This document shows, one piece after another, positions 15,422-21,616 of a stretch of 21,663 nt of DNA. The position numbers and the translations under genes are program-made. Within the stretch, counting starts at the first letter, position 1. The number at the start of each line of letters is the position of its first letter. The notes beneath the pieces were generated by a model. That model had not been told where the DNA came from. It did not search any database and was given only the letters and a program-made list of their open reading frames with translations. Source of the DNA: JAPLGZ01 sp038318235 (lineage in GTDB: Bacteria > Chloroflexota > Anaerolineae > Caldilineales > Caldilineaceae); NCBI GenBank assembly GCA_038318235.1, contig JBBQBY010000055.1, positions 1 to 21,663 of the forward strand, in the 5' to 3' direction.

Positions 15422-16045
15422 CTAGCCTCCACACGCATTCACCTCAACGTCGTCCACAAAAAAATCGGTCACCAGGGCATCATCGGTTTTGGCCGCAAAT
15501 TGTAATTGAATTTGTTGGTTGGCAAAATCGCGCAAGTCGATCGTGGTCTGCTGCCACTGGTTAGAAGCGCGTTCGCTGCCCAGGGTAAATAGGTTTTTGT
15601 GCGTTTTACCGGCGCCATCAACAATTTGCACCGCGAATTTATCATTAACATCACTGCGGTCTTCGCTATTGACCTTCCACCAAAAACTCAGCACGAGCGA
15701 TGCTTGATCAGCCGGTAAAGCCAGCTTCGTACTTAGCATGTCATTAGCATGATCCACGCCCGCCAAATAGGCTGATCCAGAGCCCGTATGGGCTTGCACC
15801 GTGCTAAGCAGCGTGTAGCCGCCATTCGTCTTAATGAACCAACCGGAACCACTTTCCAGGCTGCTGTCCGCCACCAGATCCGTACACGAATCGGCCTGGG
15901 CAACCCCTGTGACACCTGGCGTGAGGAGTAGGAACAAGGCCAAACAAATGGCGCTTCGCCAACGACATGTATAGATATGATTAAGCAAGGCGTCATTGAT
16001 GGTGTGATGTTCTTCTACCTTTGGCAGCAGCATTGAATAGCGCAT
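15422..16045 (-). CDS. Secreted beta-sandwich (carbohydrate-binding-like) protein
   Basis: The 207-aa protein starts at ATG 16045, with AAGGAGA 5 bp upstream on the minus strand, a strong site that fixes the start. A long charged n-region (1-30) precedes a hydrophobic signal segment (about 31-50) ending near VAQA-DS. The mature part (about 52-207) reads like a jelly-roll module: 'LVADSSLESGSGWF', 'SAYLAGVDHANDMLSTKL', 'LVLSFWWKVNSED', 'WQQTTIDLRDFANQQIQLQF', 'TDFFVDDVEV'. This order of strands is typical of CBM-like or MAM-like binding domains that end in F-x-VDDV. No catalytic domain is attached. Two cysteines (one near the mature N-terminus, one near the C-terminus) could form a disulfide. 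Two 17-bp direct repeats lie directly upstream of its ribosome binding site. Confidence 0.78.
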   Translation of the reverse strand: MRYSMLLPKVEEHHTINDALLNHIYTCRWRSAICLALFLLLTPGVTGVAQADSCTDLVADSSLESGSGWFIKTNGGYTLLSTVQAHTGSGSAYLAGVDHANDMLSTKLALPADQASLVLSFWWKVNSEDRSDVNDKFAVQIVDGAGKTHKNLFTLGSERASNQWQQTTIDLRDFANQQIQLQFAAKTDDALVTDFFVDDVEVNACGG

Positions 16046-16058
16046 AACTTCTCCTTTT

Positions 16059-16092
16059 ATCTTGCAATGAGAATTATCTTGCGATGAGAATT
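16059..16092. promoter_or_regulatory. Two tandem 17-bp repeats upstream of the secreted-protein gene
   Basis: 16059-16075 (ATCTTGCAATGAGAATT) and 16076-16092 (ATCTTGCGATGAGAATT) differ at one base. On the minus strand they sit directly upstream of the AAGGAGA site, where the promoter or an operator of the 15422-16045 gene would be. A regulator-binding function is inferred from position and repetition only. Confidence 0.5.
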
Positions 16093-16113
16093 CATAAGCG
16101 GGGAAACTCCCCT

Positions 16114-16212
16114 ATGGAGGAGATGTCCATCGATTACAGGGCATTACAACCCACCTATCTTACGCAAACCATCCTCAACTATCTGGACTGGCAATTGATG
16201 ACTACACCATAG
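16114..16212 (+). CDS. Possible 32-aa small ORF
   Basis: ATG 16114, with a second in-frame ATG at 16123, leads to a TAG at 16210-16212 and gives MEEMSIDYRALQPTYLTQTI plus 12 more residues. A GGAGGAG lies at 16116-16122, too close to the second ATG to be an ideal Shine-Dalgarno. No family is recognised. It lies in the gap before the AT-rich region and may be chance. Confidence 0.15.
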   Translation: MEEMSIDYRALQPTYLTQTILNYLDWQLMTTP

Positions 16213-16309
16213 GCCTTCTACGTATGGCAAATGTAGATTTAATGCGCACGGTTTTTGTGGATATAATTTGTCGTACACACAAGGTTCATGTATATTAAGT
16301 GTAAATAGG

Positions 16310-16470
16310 TAGATAGGCAGCAGGAAAGCAAAGTATTATCCCACAATATACATAAATAAATACACTATATATACATAATTACACAAATATAAACATAAAT
16401 CACGCATATAAAACACAATTACTTCCATTTAAACATAAACTAATGGATTATCAGAATTTATTTTAGGGTT
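16310..16470. other. AT-rich region, possible DNA unwinding element
   Basis: About 160 bp are strikingly AT-rich against a roughly 50 percent GC surround. Irregular ACATAAA/ACATAAT-type motifs recur (near 16348, 16373, 16393 and 16432). A DnaA-box-like TGTGGATAT (16256-16264, 8/9 on the minus strand) lies on one side and two perfect boxes on the other. The arrangement resembles the unwinding region of a replication origin or an AT-rich promoter. Confidence 0.45.
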
Positions 16471-16493
16471 TTCACAGAGTTATCACCAATAAC

Positions 16494-17909
16494 ATGAGTT
16501 ATCCACAAAGTTATCCACAATCTACCCAACTGTTTTATGGGCGCGAGAATATTATGCGTGAGATTGTGCGCGGGGGGCTGGCCAGCGACCCTGGTAGCTT
16601 TGTGCTCGTTGGCGCGAGATTGATTGGCAAAAGCAGCTTATTAAAACAGCTAGCTTCTGAACAGAGTCTATTACGCCAAAAAGCTGCCTTTGTGATTGTG
16701 CCGTTCGATTGCACCTGGCAAGCGCCGGACGTTGATCAAATGGCGACTAAAATTGATGGGCTAGTAGCACTGTATGAGGTGCTAACGCAGCAGGTGCGAG
16801 CAGCCAATATTGAATGTAGTTGGGCTGAGATCGAAGGTCAGGCCAATACGAGCCGGCGCATCTGGCAGTTGGCACGCCAGTTAAACCAGCAAGGACATCG
16901 ACTTATCCTCTTGTTAGATAACTTCGCTGCATTGATCAATCAGGCGCCAGAGCCAATCAATTTAATTCACTTACTCCGCTTGCTGATGGCCGAGGCCGTA
17001 TTAATTATGACCACCGATCAGCCGCTCTACGATTTAGGCGGTGAGTTGGCCGAATCATCCTTGATTGAGCTGTTTACCCAACGCTTTCTAGGGCTGCTAG
17101 AGCCCGAAGCCGCCCAAACATGGCTCATGGCCTACCAACAACAATTTCAGAGCCTACAGCCCGTGCTTGGTACGCTGGCTGAACTCACCGGGCGGCATCC
17201 TTTTTTACTGCGCAAACTAGGTGACAGTTTGGCCGAAGTTGAGCAAATGTTGCCGCCGGATCAGTTAACGCGGGCCGATCACTTGGCTGGAACCGCGGCG
17301 CTTACGCTGCTGCGGCTCCGGCTGGCTGAATATGGACGCCCACTCTTTATGGCATTGTGGCAACATTTGCAAAATCCACCACCCTATATCGATCCAATCA
17401 ACGCACTGAGTTTGCTCGAACAATTACTATTCACACCTTTAGCTGCTCGCCAATTGACGCATGGCCAATCTTCGTCACTCAATTGGTTGATCAATTTGGC
17501 GGTTGTGACGTATAGTGAGCGCAATGGCGTACCAGGTTATCAGATATTTTCACCCCTCTTTGCGGAATTTCTAGCCGAAAGGCTCACACGCGCATCGGCA
17601 CAGTCGAGGCCGTCGCCTACGCCTTATCCGAGCATAAGCCGCGCCAGCACCGTCGAAGAGCCGATCTATGAACAGATGACCAAGATGGAGGCCGCACTGC
17701 TGCGTTACTTTTTGAACCATAGCCAGAGCATTGTTTCAACCGAACAATTGCTCGCGGATGTGTGGAAACGCCCCAATTCGTCCACGCGGCGCGTCCAAGA
17801 AGCGATCCGGCGCCTGCGTCTGCAATTGGAACAACAGACGCCACCCATCGGTATCATCGAAAATGAACGTGGTCGTGGTTATCGTTTTGTGCCTGCCGGG
17901 CAAATTTGA
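16494..17909 (+). CDS. STAND-type P-loop ATPase with C-terminal OmpR-like winged helix
   Basis: The 471-aa protein has an N-terminal STAND/AAA-type NTPase: FYGRENIMREIV (14-25), Walker A G40-ARLIG-K46-S47-S, and a Walker B-like RLILLLDNF (136-144) with D142, followed by a helical region. Residues about 388-468 match the OmpR/PhoB-type winged helix: a leading helix ('MEAALLRYFLNHSQ'), 'VSTEQLLADVW', a recognition helix ('NSSTRRVQEAIRRLRLQL') and the wing ending RGRGYRFV. It should be a nucleotide-dependent DNA-binding regulator in the cytoplasm; the ligand is unknown. ATG 16494 is the only ATG before the conserved domain, since a stop lies at 16464, but no Shine-Dalgarno is seen. The start overlaps two DnaA boxes. 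A short spacer (about 370-390) links the domains. Confidence 0.82.
   Translation: MSYPQSYPQSTQLFYGRENIMREIVRGGLASDPGSFVLVGARLIGKSSLLKQLASEQSLLRQKAAFVIVPFDCTWQAPDVDQMATKIDGLVALYEVLTQQVRAANIECSWAEIEGQANTSRRIWQLARQLNQQGHRLILLLDNFAALINQAPEPINLIHLLRLLMAEAVLIMTTDQPLYDLGGELAESSLIELFTQRFLGLLEPEAAQTWLMAYQQQFQSLQPVLGTLAELTGRHPFLLRKLGDSLAEVEQMLPPDQLTRADHLAGTAALTLLRLRLAEYGRPLFMALWQHLQNPPPYIDPINALSLLEQLLFTPLAARQLTHGQSSSLNWLINLAVVTYSERNGVPGYQIFSPLFAEFLAERLTRASAQSRPSPTPYPSISRASTVEEPIYEQMTKMEAALLRYFLNHSQSIVSTEQLLADVWKRPNSSTRRVQEAIRRLRLQLEQQTPPIGIIENERGRGYRFVPAGQI
16499..16519 (+). promoter_or_regulatory. Two perfect DnaA boxes overlapping a gene start
   Basis: TTATCCACA occurs at 16499-16507 and again at 16511-16519, same orientation, 12 bp apart start to start. 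A weaker TTATCACCA lies at 16480-16488 (7/9) and TGTGGATAT at 16256-16264 (8/9, opposite strand). The two perfect boxes lie inside codons 2-9 of the STAND gene. The 9-mer is not seen elsewhere in the window on either strand. Confidence 0.6.
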
Positions 17910-17981
17910 CCGATGCAAAAAGTAACGCGTATTCTGTCATCCCTTTATCGCCAGTTTTTAGTAAAGAATCGAGCATAATCC

Positions 17982-18755
17982 GTGAAATCTATGCAAATGT
18001 TTCCCATCCCTCATTTCCCAATGATCCAAATCGGTGATCACTTGGCCGCGTTAATGGTAGATTGTTTGGCTGCGGCTGGCGAAACGCTCCAGGCTGGGGA
18101 TATTCTGGTGATCGCTCAAAAGATTGTGAGCAAAGCCGAAGGCCACTTGGTACGCCTGGCCGATGTTGTGCCAGATGCCGAAGCCGAGCGGGTGGCCGAA
18201 ATCGTGGGCAAAGATGCGCGCCACGTCCAGGTAGTTTTGAGCGATAGTTGCGAACAGATCCGCGTCCGGCGTGGGTTGCTGGTCGTCGAGCAGAAGAGTG
18301 GCTGGATTTGTGCCAATGCTGGCGTAGACCGCAGCAATGTGCAGACGGGCGCCAATGGTGATGAATACCTTGCACTCCTGCCCGCCGATGCCGACGCCAG
18401 CGCGGAGCAACTTCGCCAGGAATTAGCGACGTTAACTGGCATTGCGCCAGTTGTCATTATTAACGATAGCCATGGCCGACCGTGGCGCTCAGGTACGGTT
18501 GGGGTCTGTATTGGCTGTGCTGGTTTGCCACCAATCTGGGATCAGCGCGGCTTACATGATCTGTTTGGCTATGAATTGCAGAGCAGCGAAGAATGTATTG
18601 CCGATGAATTGGCCGCCGCCGCCAGCCTGATGATGGGGCAAAGCAATGAAGGCCAGCCGGTCGTGGTCATTCGTGGCTATCAATTGCCAGCGGACACGAC
18701 ACCAGCCCCTGCCCGCACCATTCAACGCCCGGCTAGCATGGATGCATTTCGCTAA
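17982..18755 (+). CDS. cofE: Coenzyme F420-0:L-glutamate ligase
   Basis: The 257-aa protein matches CofE along its length: GDILVIAQKIVSKAEG (39-54), a helix with 'AERVAEIVGKDARHVQVVLSDS', 'SGWICANAGVDRSN' (106-119), and NDSHGRPWRSGTVGVCIGCAG (161-181). CofE adds gamma-linked glutamates to F420-0 using GTP and divalent metal in the cytoplasm. The length equals that of a stand-alone CofE; the C-terminal nitroreductase-like domain of FbiB is absent. GTG 17982 opens the frame, with ATGs at 17991 and 17997 as alternatives; none has a clear Shine-Dalgarno. No other F420 biosynthesis gene is in the window. It follows the STAND gene by 72 bp, and co-transcription is possible. Confidence 0.93.
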   Translation: MKSMQMFPIPHFPMIQIGDHLAALMVDCLAAAGETLQAGDILVIAQKIVSKAEGHLVRLADVVPDAEAERVAEIVGKDARHVQVVLSDSCEQIRVRRGLLVVEQKSGWICANAGVDRSNVQTGANGDEYLALLPADADASAEQLRQELATLTGIAPVVIINDSHGRPWRSGTVGVCIGCAGLPPIWDQRGLHDLFGYELQSSEECIADELAAAASLMMGQSNEGQPVVVIRGYQLPADTTPAPARTIQRPASMDAFR

Positions 18756-18772
18756 AGAACAAGCGAAACCAG

Positions 18773-18801
18773 TTGCAAAAACAGAACGCATGTGCTATAA
18801 T
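18773..18801 (+). promoter_or_regulatory. Strong consensus promoter (TTGCAA-17-TATAAT)
   Basis: TTGCAA (18773-18778) and a perfect TATAAT (18796-18801) are 17 bp apart, with TG at 18793-18794 giving an extended -10. The predicted start is near 18808. The next gene starts at 19090, so the leader would be about 280 nt and would include the hairpin at 18827-18867 and the whole MITE-like repeat. It could instead drive a small RNA. Confidence 0.6.
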
Positions 18802-18826
18802 TATGCTATAAATAAGCATTACTGAA

Positions 18827-18867
18827 GATAAGTGACGAGTGAGCTCAAATGACCTTTCTCACTTATC
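18827..18867 (+). repeat. Hairpin in the leader after the 18773 promoter
   Basis: GATAAGTGA (18827-18835) pairs with TCACTTATC (18859-18867), with a secondary AGTGAG/CTCACT pairing. It lies about 20 nt after the predicted transcription start and is not followed by a T-run. Confidence 0.45.
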
Positions 18868-18871
18868 ACTA

Positions 18872-19012
18872 CTATACTCAAATCAAGTTGAGAACCGGCG
18901 TTCTAATCTTCCTGGAAGGGGTCACCGATCGATTCGATTACCCTGAAGAGCCTGAAGGGTTCCAGGAAGATCGTTGACGAAAACGCCGGGTTTCATTCTG
19001 AACTTAGTATAG
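18872..19012. mobile_element. MITE-like element, copy 2 (141 bp)
   Basis: The segment runs from CTATACT to AGTATAG. Its two ends are imperfect inverted repeats, and ATCTTCCTGGAA (about 18906) is repeated in inverse near 18960-18971, so the element folds along most of its length. The inverted right end (18986-19011) matches 2077-2102 of copy 1 at 23 of 26 positions, while the interiors differ. This pattern, common ends with different cores, is typical of non-autonomous elements or of a nested repeat family. Confidence 0.65.
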
Positions 19013-19089
19013 ATACCGCACCGAATGATCAGCGATCACAGCCAGTCAACAATCTTGCCGTAATCAATACAGGAAAGAAGCGTTCAGAC

Positions 19090-19827
19090 ATGTACTTAGT
19101 CATGAATGCGTGGCGCGAAATCTTGGCGCGCACGTTAGAAGGATTTAATCAACAGGACAATGTTAGCCCGCCTTGGCTAATTAATCCAGCCACCAAACGG
19201 AAACTCAAGCTCGATAAACTTTATCCTGATGTGGGCATTGCCGTGCGCTTTATTGGGTTGACAGCCAAAGGCCAGGGGCGCCAGAGTGATTGGGAGGCGC
19301 AAGAGAGCGAACAACGCGATCAAACACGCGCAGAGCTATGCCGATTGAACGGGGTGCAACTGGTCACACTTGATCTAGACGATGATCCGCTCAAGCAATT
19401 TGAGCACTTATTGTCGATCTTATCACGCGCCAGTCGTCTATTGGCGCAGAGCGATCGCCCGGCGCGGCAGAAACAGCAGTGGATGCCCATCCTGAGTGCA
19501 GCCCACGATCGTGCCATGCGTTTACGCGGGTTGATCGTCAAAAATCCTGAACAGATGATGGCTGTATTGTCAGAAAGTTGGCGTGATCGCGAGTTGGGAT
19601 TAACCGCGGCGCCGGTTGTAGCACCCGCTGAGAAAAAGAACCACAAGCTAGCGGTAATGCCCGCCTATCAAGCGGGGCAACGCGTCCGCCACGAACGTTA
19701 TGGCGACGGCGTGATTACCAGTGTCGCGGCTGTGAATGGCGAAACGACGCTTTCCATTCTATTTGACGGGGCTCAAGAACGTTCTTTCCTAGCGGCCCTG
19801 GTGCAAGAGAAGCTATTGCTCGTATAA
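19090..19827 (+). CDS. Degenerate PD-(D/E)XK-like domain fused to UvrD/PcrA-type C-terminal tudor domain
   Basis: The 245-aa soluble protein starts at ATG 19090, with AGGAAAG about 12 bp upstream. Residues about 25-97 resemble a very short restriction-endonuclease fold: 'LDKLYPDVGIAVRFIG' (41-56), with Asp47 at the position of the catalytic Asp, then QRDQTRAELCRLNGVQLVTLD (75-95), the helix-strand typical of Vsr-like proteins. The usual E-x-K on the second strand reads A-V-R-F, so activity is doubtful. Residues 196-245 (GQRVRHERYGDGVITSV ... LSILFDGAQERSF) match the C-terminal tudor-like domain of UvrD/PcrA helicases, which contacts RNA polymerase. The combination suggests a transcription-coupled DNA-repair or polymerase-associated factor, which is inference. 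The middle (100-190) is helical with no motif. Confidence 0.6.
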   Translation: MYLVMNAWREILARTLEGFNQQDNVSPPWLINPATKRKLKLDKLYPDVGIAVRFIGLTAKGQGRQSDWEAQESEQRDQTRAELCRLNGVQLVTLDLDDDPLKQFEHLLSILSRASRLLAQSDRPARQKQQWMPILSAAHDRAMRLRGLIVKNPEQMMAVLSESWRDRELGLTAAPVVAPAEKKNHKLAVMPAYQAGQRVRHERYGDGVITSVAAVNGETTLSILFDGAQERSFLAALVQEKLLLV

Positions 19828-19921
19828 CTACGGATCATTCGTATAGAGCGCAGGTGAGAGTGTACGCTACATAAGGCTGAAATAAATTTTTACCGCTTAT
19901 AGACGAACCATTTAAACAATC

Positions 19922-19967
19922 GACAAATCCTGTAGGGGCGTGATGAATCACGCCCCTACGATTGTCT
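19922..19967. repeat. Palindromic intergenic repeat (GTAGGGGCGTGAT family)
   Basis: GTAGGGGCGTGAT (19932-19944) is followed after two bases by its exact complement (19947-19959). The flanks GACAAATC and GATTGTC extend the pairing with a bulge to 19922-19967. REP-like palindromes of this kind, as far as I recall, are frequent in Chloroflexota and filamentous cyanobacteria. No transposase is nearby. Confidence 0.7.
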
Positions 19968-20009
19968 AATTTTTAAATACTTTCTCTATTATAATCATCG
20001 GGTATCCGG

Positions 20010-20065
20010 TATAAAAAACAGTGGTCGCTGCTTCTACACAGGAGCAGCGACCACTGTTTTTTATA
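20010..20065. terminator. Bidirectional rho-independent terminator
   Basis: A perfect 23-bp stem (20010-20032 with 20043-20065) has AAAAAA on the 5' side and TTTTTT on the 3' side and a 10-nt loop. It lies between the convergent 19090-19827 gene and the minus-strand 20094-20489 gene, so it can end both transcripts. Confidence 0.85.
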
Positions 20066-20093
20066 TTGAGGTGATAATAAGAACTAGACGAAA

Positions 20094-20489
20094 CTATCTT
20101 TCAAACGGTTCGTTCGCAAAGCCAGAAGCGTAGGTGGGGCGGGTCTCTTGTTGGCTTTCTTGGTGCATTCTGAGCAACAGCGCAGCGGTTAAGCGCGTAT
20201 TCTCTTCGACAGCCAGTTGCATGTGGATGCTTTCGCCAGTGGCATATAACGCCAGAAAATAGATCAGACCAAACAATAATACGATCACACCGGCCACAAT
20301 TCCACCGGCCGGGGTAGAAAACAGGCTGCTCAAAATTGGATTATTTTGCGCGACCGCTTGCCCCAGTTGGCTACTCGCCAACCCAGCACCAATTGCCCCT
20401 AATATTGAAAGAATCAAGATGATCCATGCAATCACCTTTAACAATGTGCCAATAAAGCGCAACACACCAAAACGCCGTGGTACAGTCAT
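20094..20489 (-). CDS. Small membrane protein with two TM helices
   Basis: The 131-aa protein starts at ATG 20489, preceded by a strong AGGAGGAG on the minus strand. One TM helix spans about residues 12-38 (LLKVIAWIILILSILGAIG) and a second about 63-84 (GIVAGVIVLLFGLIYFLALY). The loop between them is short and polar (40-62). A hydrophilic, probably cytoplasmic helical tail follows (85-131). No family is recognised with certainty; Chloroflexota encode many such proteins of unknown function. It ends at the bidirectional terminator. The upstream gap 20490-20824 holds an inverted repeat and no other clear gene. Confidence 0.8.
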   Translation of the reverse strand: MTVPRRFGVLRFIGTLLKVIAWIILILSILGAIGAGLASSQLGQAVAQNNPILSSLFSTPAGGIVAGVIVLLFGLIYFLALYATGESIHMQLAVEENTRLTAALLLRMHQESQQETRPTYASGFANEPFER

Positions 20490-20647
20490 GACTCTCCTCC
20501 TAAAGATTCAAATTGGAAATGACCTGTTCATTTTCGCTCATCAGACAGCAGTATGCAATCCCAAAGGTTGATATCTAATCATTGGCTTATGTTGTATACT
20601 TTGCACAGATGAAGCCGTATTTTATCTACCACTAGTGCCGCGACGAT

Positions 20648-20703
20648 TTAATTTTTAGAAATCACTACACTTGATATAAACAAACATGATTTCTAAAAAT
20701 TAA
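20648..20703. repeat. Perfect 17-bp inverted repeat, 22-nt loop
   Basis: Arms 20648-20664 (TTAATTTTTAGAAATCA) and 20687-20703 are perfectly complementary with a 22-nt loop, the same geometry as 2008-2063. It lies in the 335-bp gap between two minus-strand genes and may contribute to ending the FmdB transcript. The rest of this gap shows nothing else. Confidence 0.75.
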
Positions 20704-20824
20704 GCGGATAAACAACTAGGTCTGTTGCGAGCCAGACCGCTCAACTAAATTCATTTTACACTATTCTTAATTTTCGCACTATCTGTCTGTAGAGTAGATT
20801 CCCGACTATTTACTTCTCAATGCA

Positions 20825-21229
20825 TTAAGAGGAGCCCGCAGCGCTCTTCTCCGCCGCATTGCTACTCTTAGCGACCTCTTTTGTGGCGGGCGCTTCCGGC
20901 TTAGAATCAGGCTTGGCCTCGGGCTTGGCCGCCGTATCTTTGCTAGCTGAATCACCAGCATCATTGCTGGCGTTGTCAGTTTTTGTCGTGGGATTAGCCG
21001 CCTCATCGGTGGCGGCTTTTTTATCCGTCGCTTTCTTATCTTTGTTATCAGATTTACTATCGTTGATATACCAACCACTGCCTTTGAAATGAATGGCAGG
21101 ACGGCTCATCTGACGCTGCACCTCGGTGCTCTGGCATCTAGGACAAGTAGGCGCAATTGCATCAGAAAAAGATTGAATTTTCTCAAAATCGTAACCACAA
21201 GCCTGGCAAACAAACTCATAGATGGGCAC
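20825..21229 (-). CDS. FmdB-type zinc ribbon protein with long hydrophilic tail
   Basis: The 134-aa protein starts at GTG 21229; AAGGAG lies 9 bp upstream on the minus strand and supports this start. Residues 1-40 (MPIYEFVCQACGYDFEKIQS and on) are the FmdB/CxxC_CxxC_SSSS zinc ribbon, with metal ligands C8, C11, C29 and C32. 'VQRQMSRPAIHFKGSGWY' completes the domain to about residue 56. The tail (57-134) is disordered and rich in Lys, Ala, Asp and Ser, without repeats of fixed length. The family is widespread and its function is poorly known, often described as a putative regulatory protein; nucleic-acid binding is only inferred. It is probably monocistronic. Confidence 0.92.
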   Translation of the reverse strand: MPIYEFVCQACGYDFEKIQSFSDAIAPTCPRCQSTEVQRQMSRPAIHFKGSGWYINDSKSDNKDKKATDKKAATDEAANPTTKTDNASNDAGDSASKDTAAKPEAKPDSKPEAPATKEVAKSSNAAEKSAAGSS

Positions 21230-21298
21230 AACAATTCACTCCTTACCAAAAACAGATAAACAAAATCCAATCGATAATGTCATACAAAAGATGCGCTC

Positions 21299-21359
21299 AT
21301 CAATCACAAGTGGGCAAGCCTGCATCACTTTCTATCCAACTGGTTCGCTTGTGATTGAT
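21299..21359. repeat. 12-bp inverted repeat upstream of the FmdB gene
   Basis: ATCAATCACAAG (21299-21310) is exactly complementary to 21348-21359, with a 37-nt spacer. It lies 70-130 bp upstream of the minus-strand FmdB start and could be a binding site or a small repeat. Confidence 0.45.
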
Positions 21360-21436
21360 CAGCCAAAATATAAATCCCAAAATATAAATCAATGAAGAGC
21401 AAAGGTGTGCGTCGTAACATCTGGCTTTTCATATTT

Positions 21437-21467
21437 TTGCTTATTTTAATGCAAAGGGCAGTATAAT
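21437..21467 (+). promoter_or_regulatory. Candidate promoter pointing to the right edge
   Basis: TTGCTT (21437-21442) and a perfect TATAAT (21462-21467) are 19 bp apart, longer than optimal. A GGCGCGG/CCGCGCC hairpin (21523-21529/21538-21544) follows about 55 nt downstream and TTTTT appears about 10 nt after it, so a weak attenuator is possible. Confidence 0.35.
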
Positions 21468-21577
21468 CATCTTGAGAAGGATTGTCGAATTTTTGATCAA
21501 ATTTGTAACAAGTGGGACTATGGGCGCGGTTTTCTGGCCGCGCCGATCAGCTATTTTTCTGGTACATCATATAGGAT

Positions 21578-21610
21578 TATTTTGGTGTGTACGATTATTT
21601 TGGTAACGAT
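21578..21610. repeat. Inverse copy of the 18-bp motif, one and a half units
   Basis: TATTTTGGTGTGTACGAT (21578-21595) is followed by a shortened unit TATTTTGGTAACGAT (21596-21610). The reverse complement of the first matches 402-419 at 15 of 18 positions. It ends 6 bp before a possible start codon at 21617. Confidence 0.5.
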
Positions 21611-21616
21611 AAAGCT

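Noticed and set aside
16076..16092. Fur-box reading of the GAGAATTATCTTGC repeats
   Set aside because: The spacing and symmetry do not fit a Fur-type 19-bp palindrome, and the neighbour is not an iron gene.
21523..21544. GC hairpin as a riboswitch
   Set aside because: A single 7-bp stem with no conserved aptamer elements was seen; kept only as a possible weak attenuator in the promoter entry.
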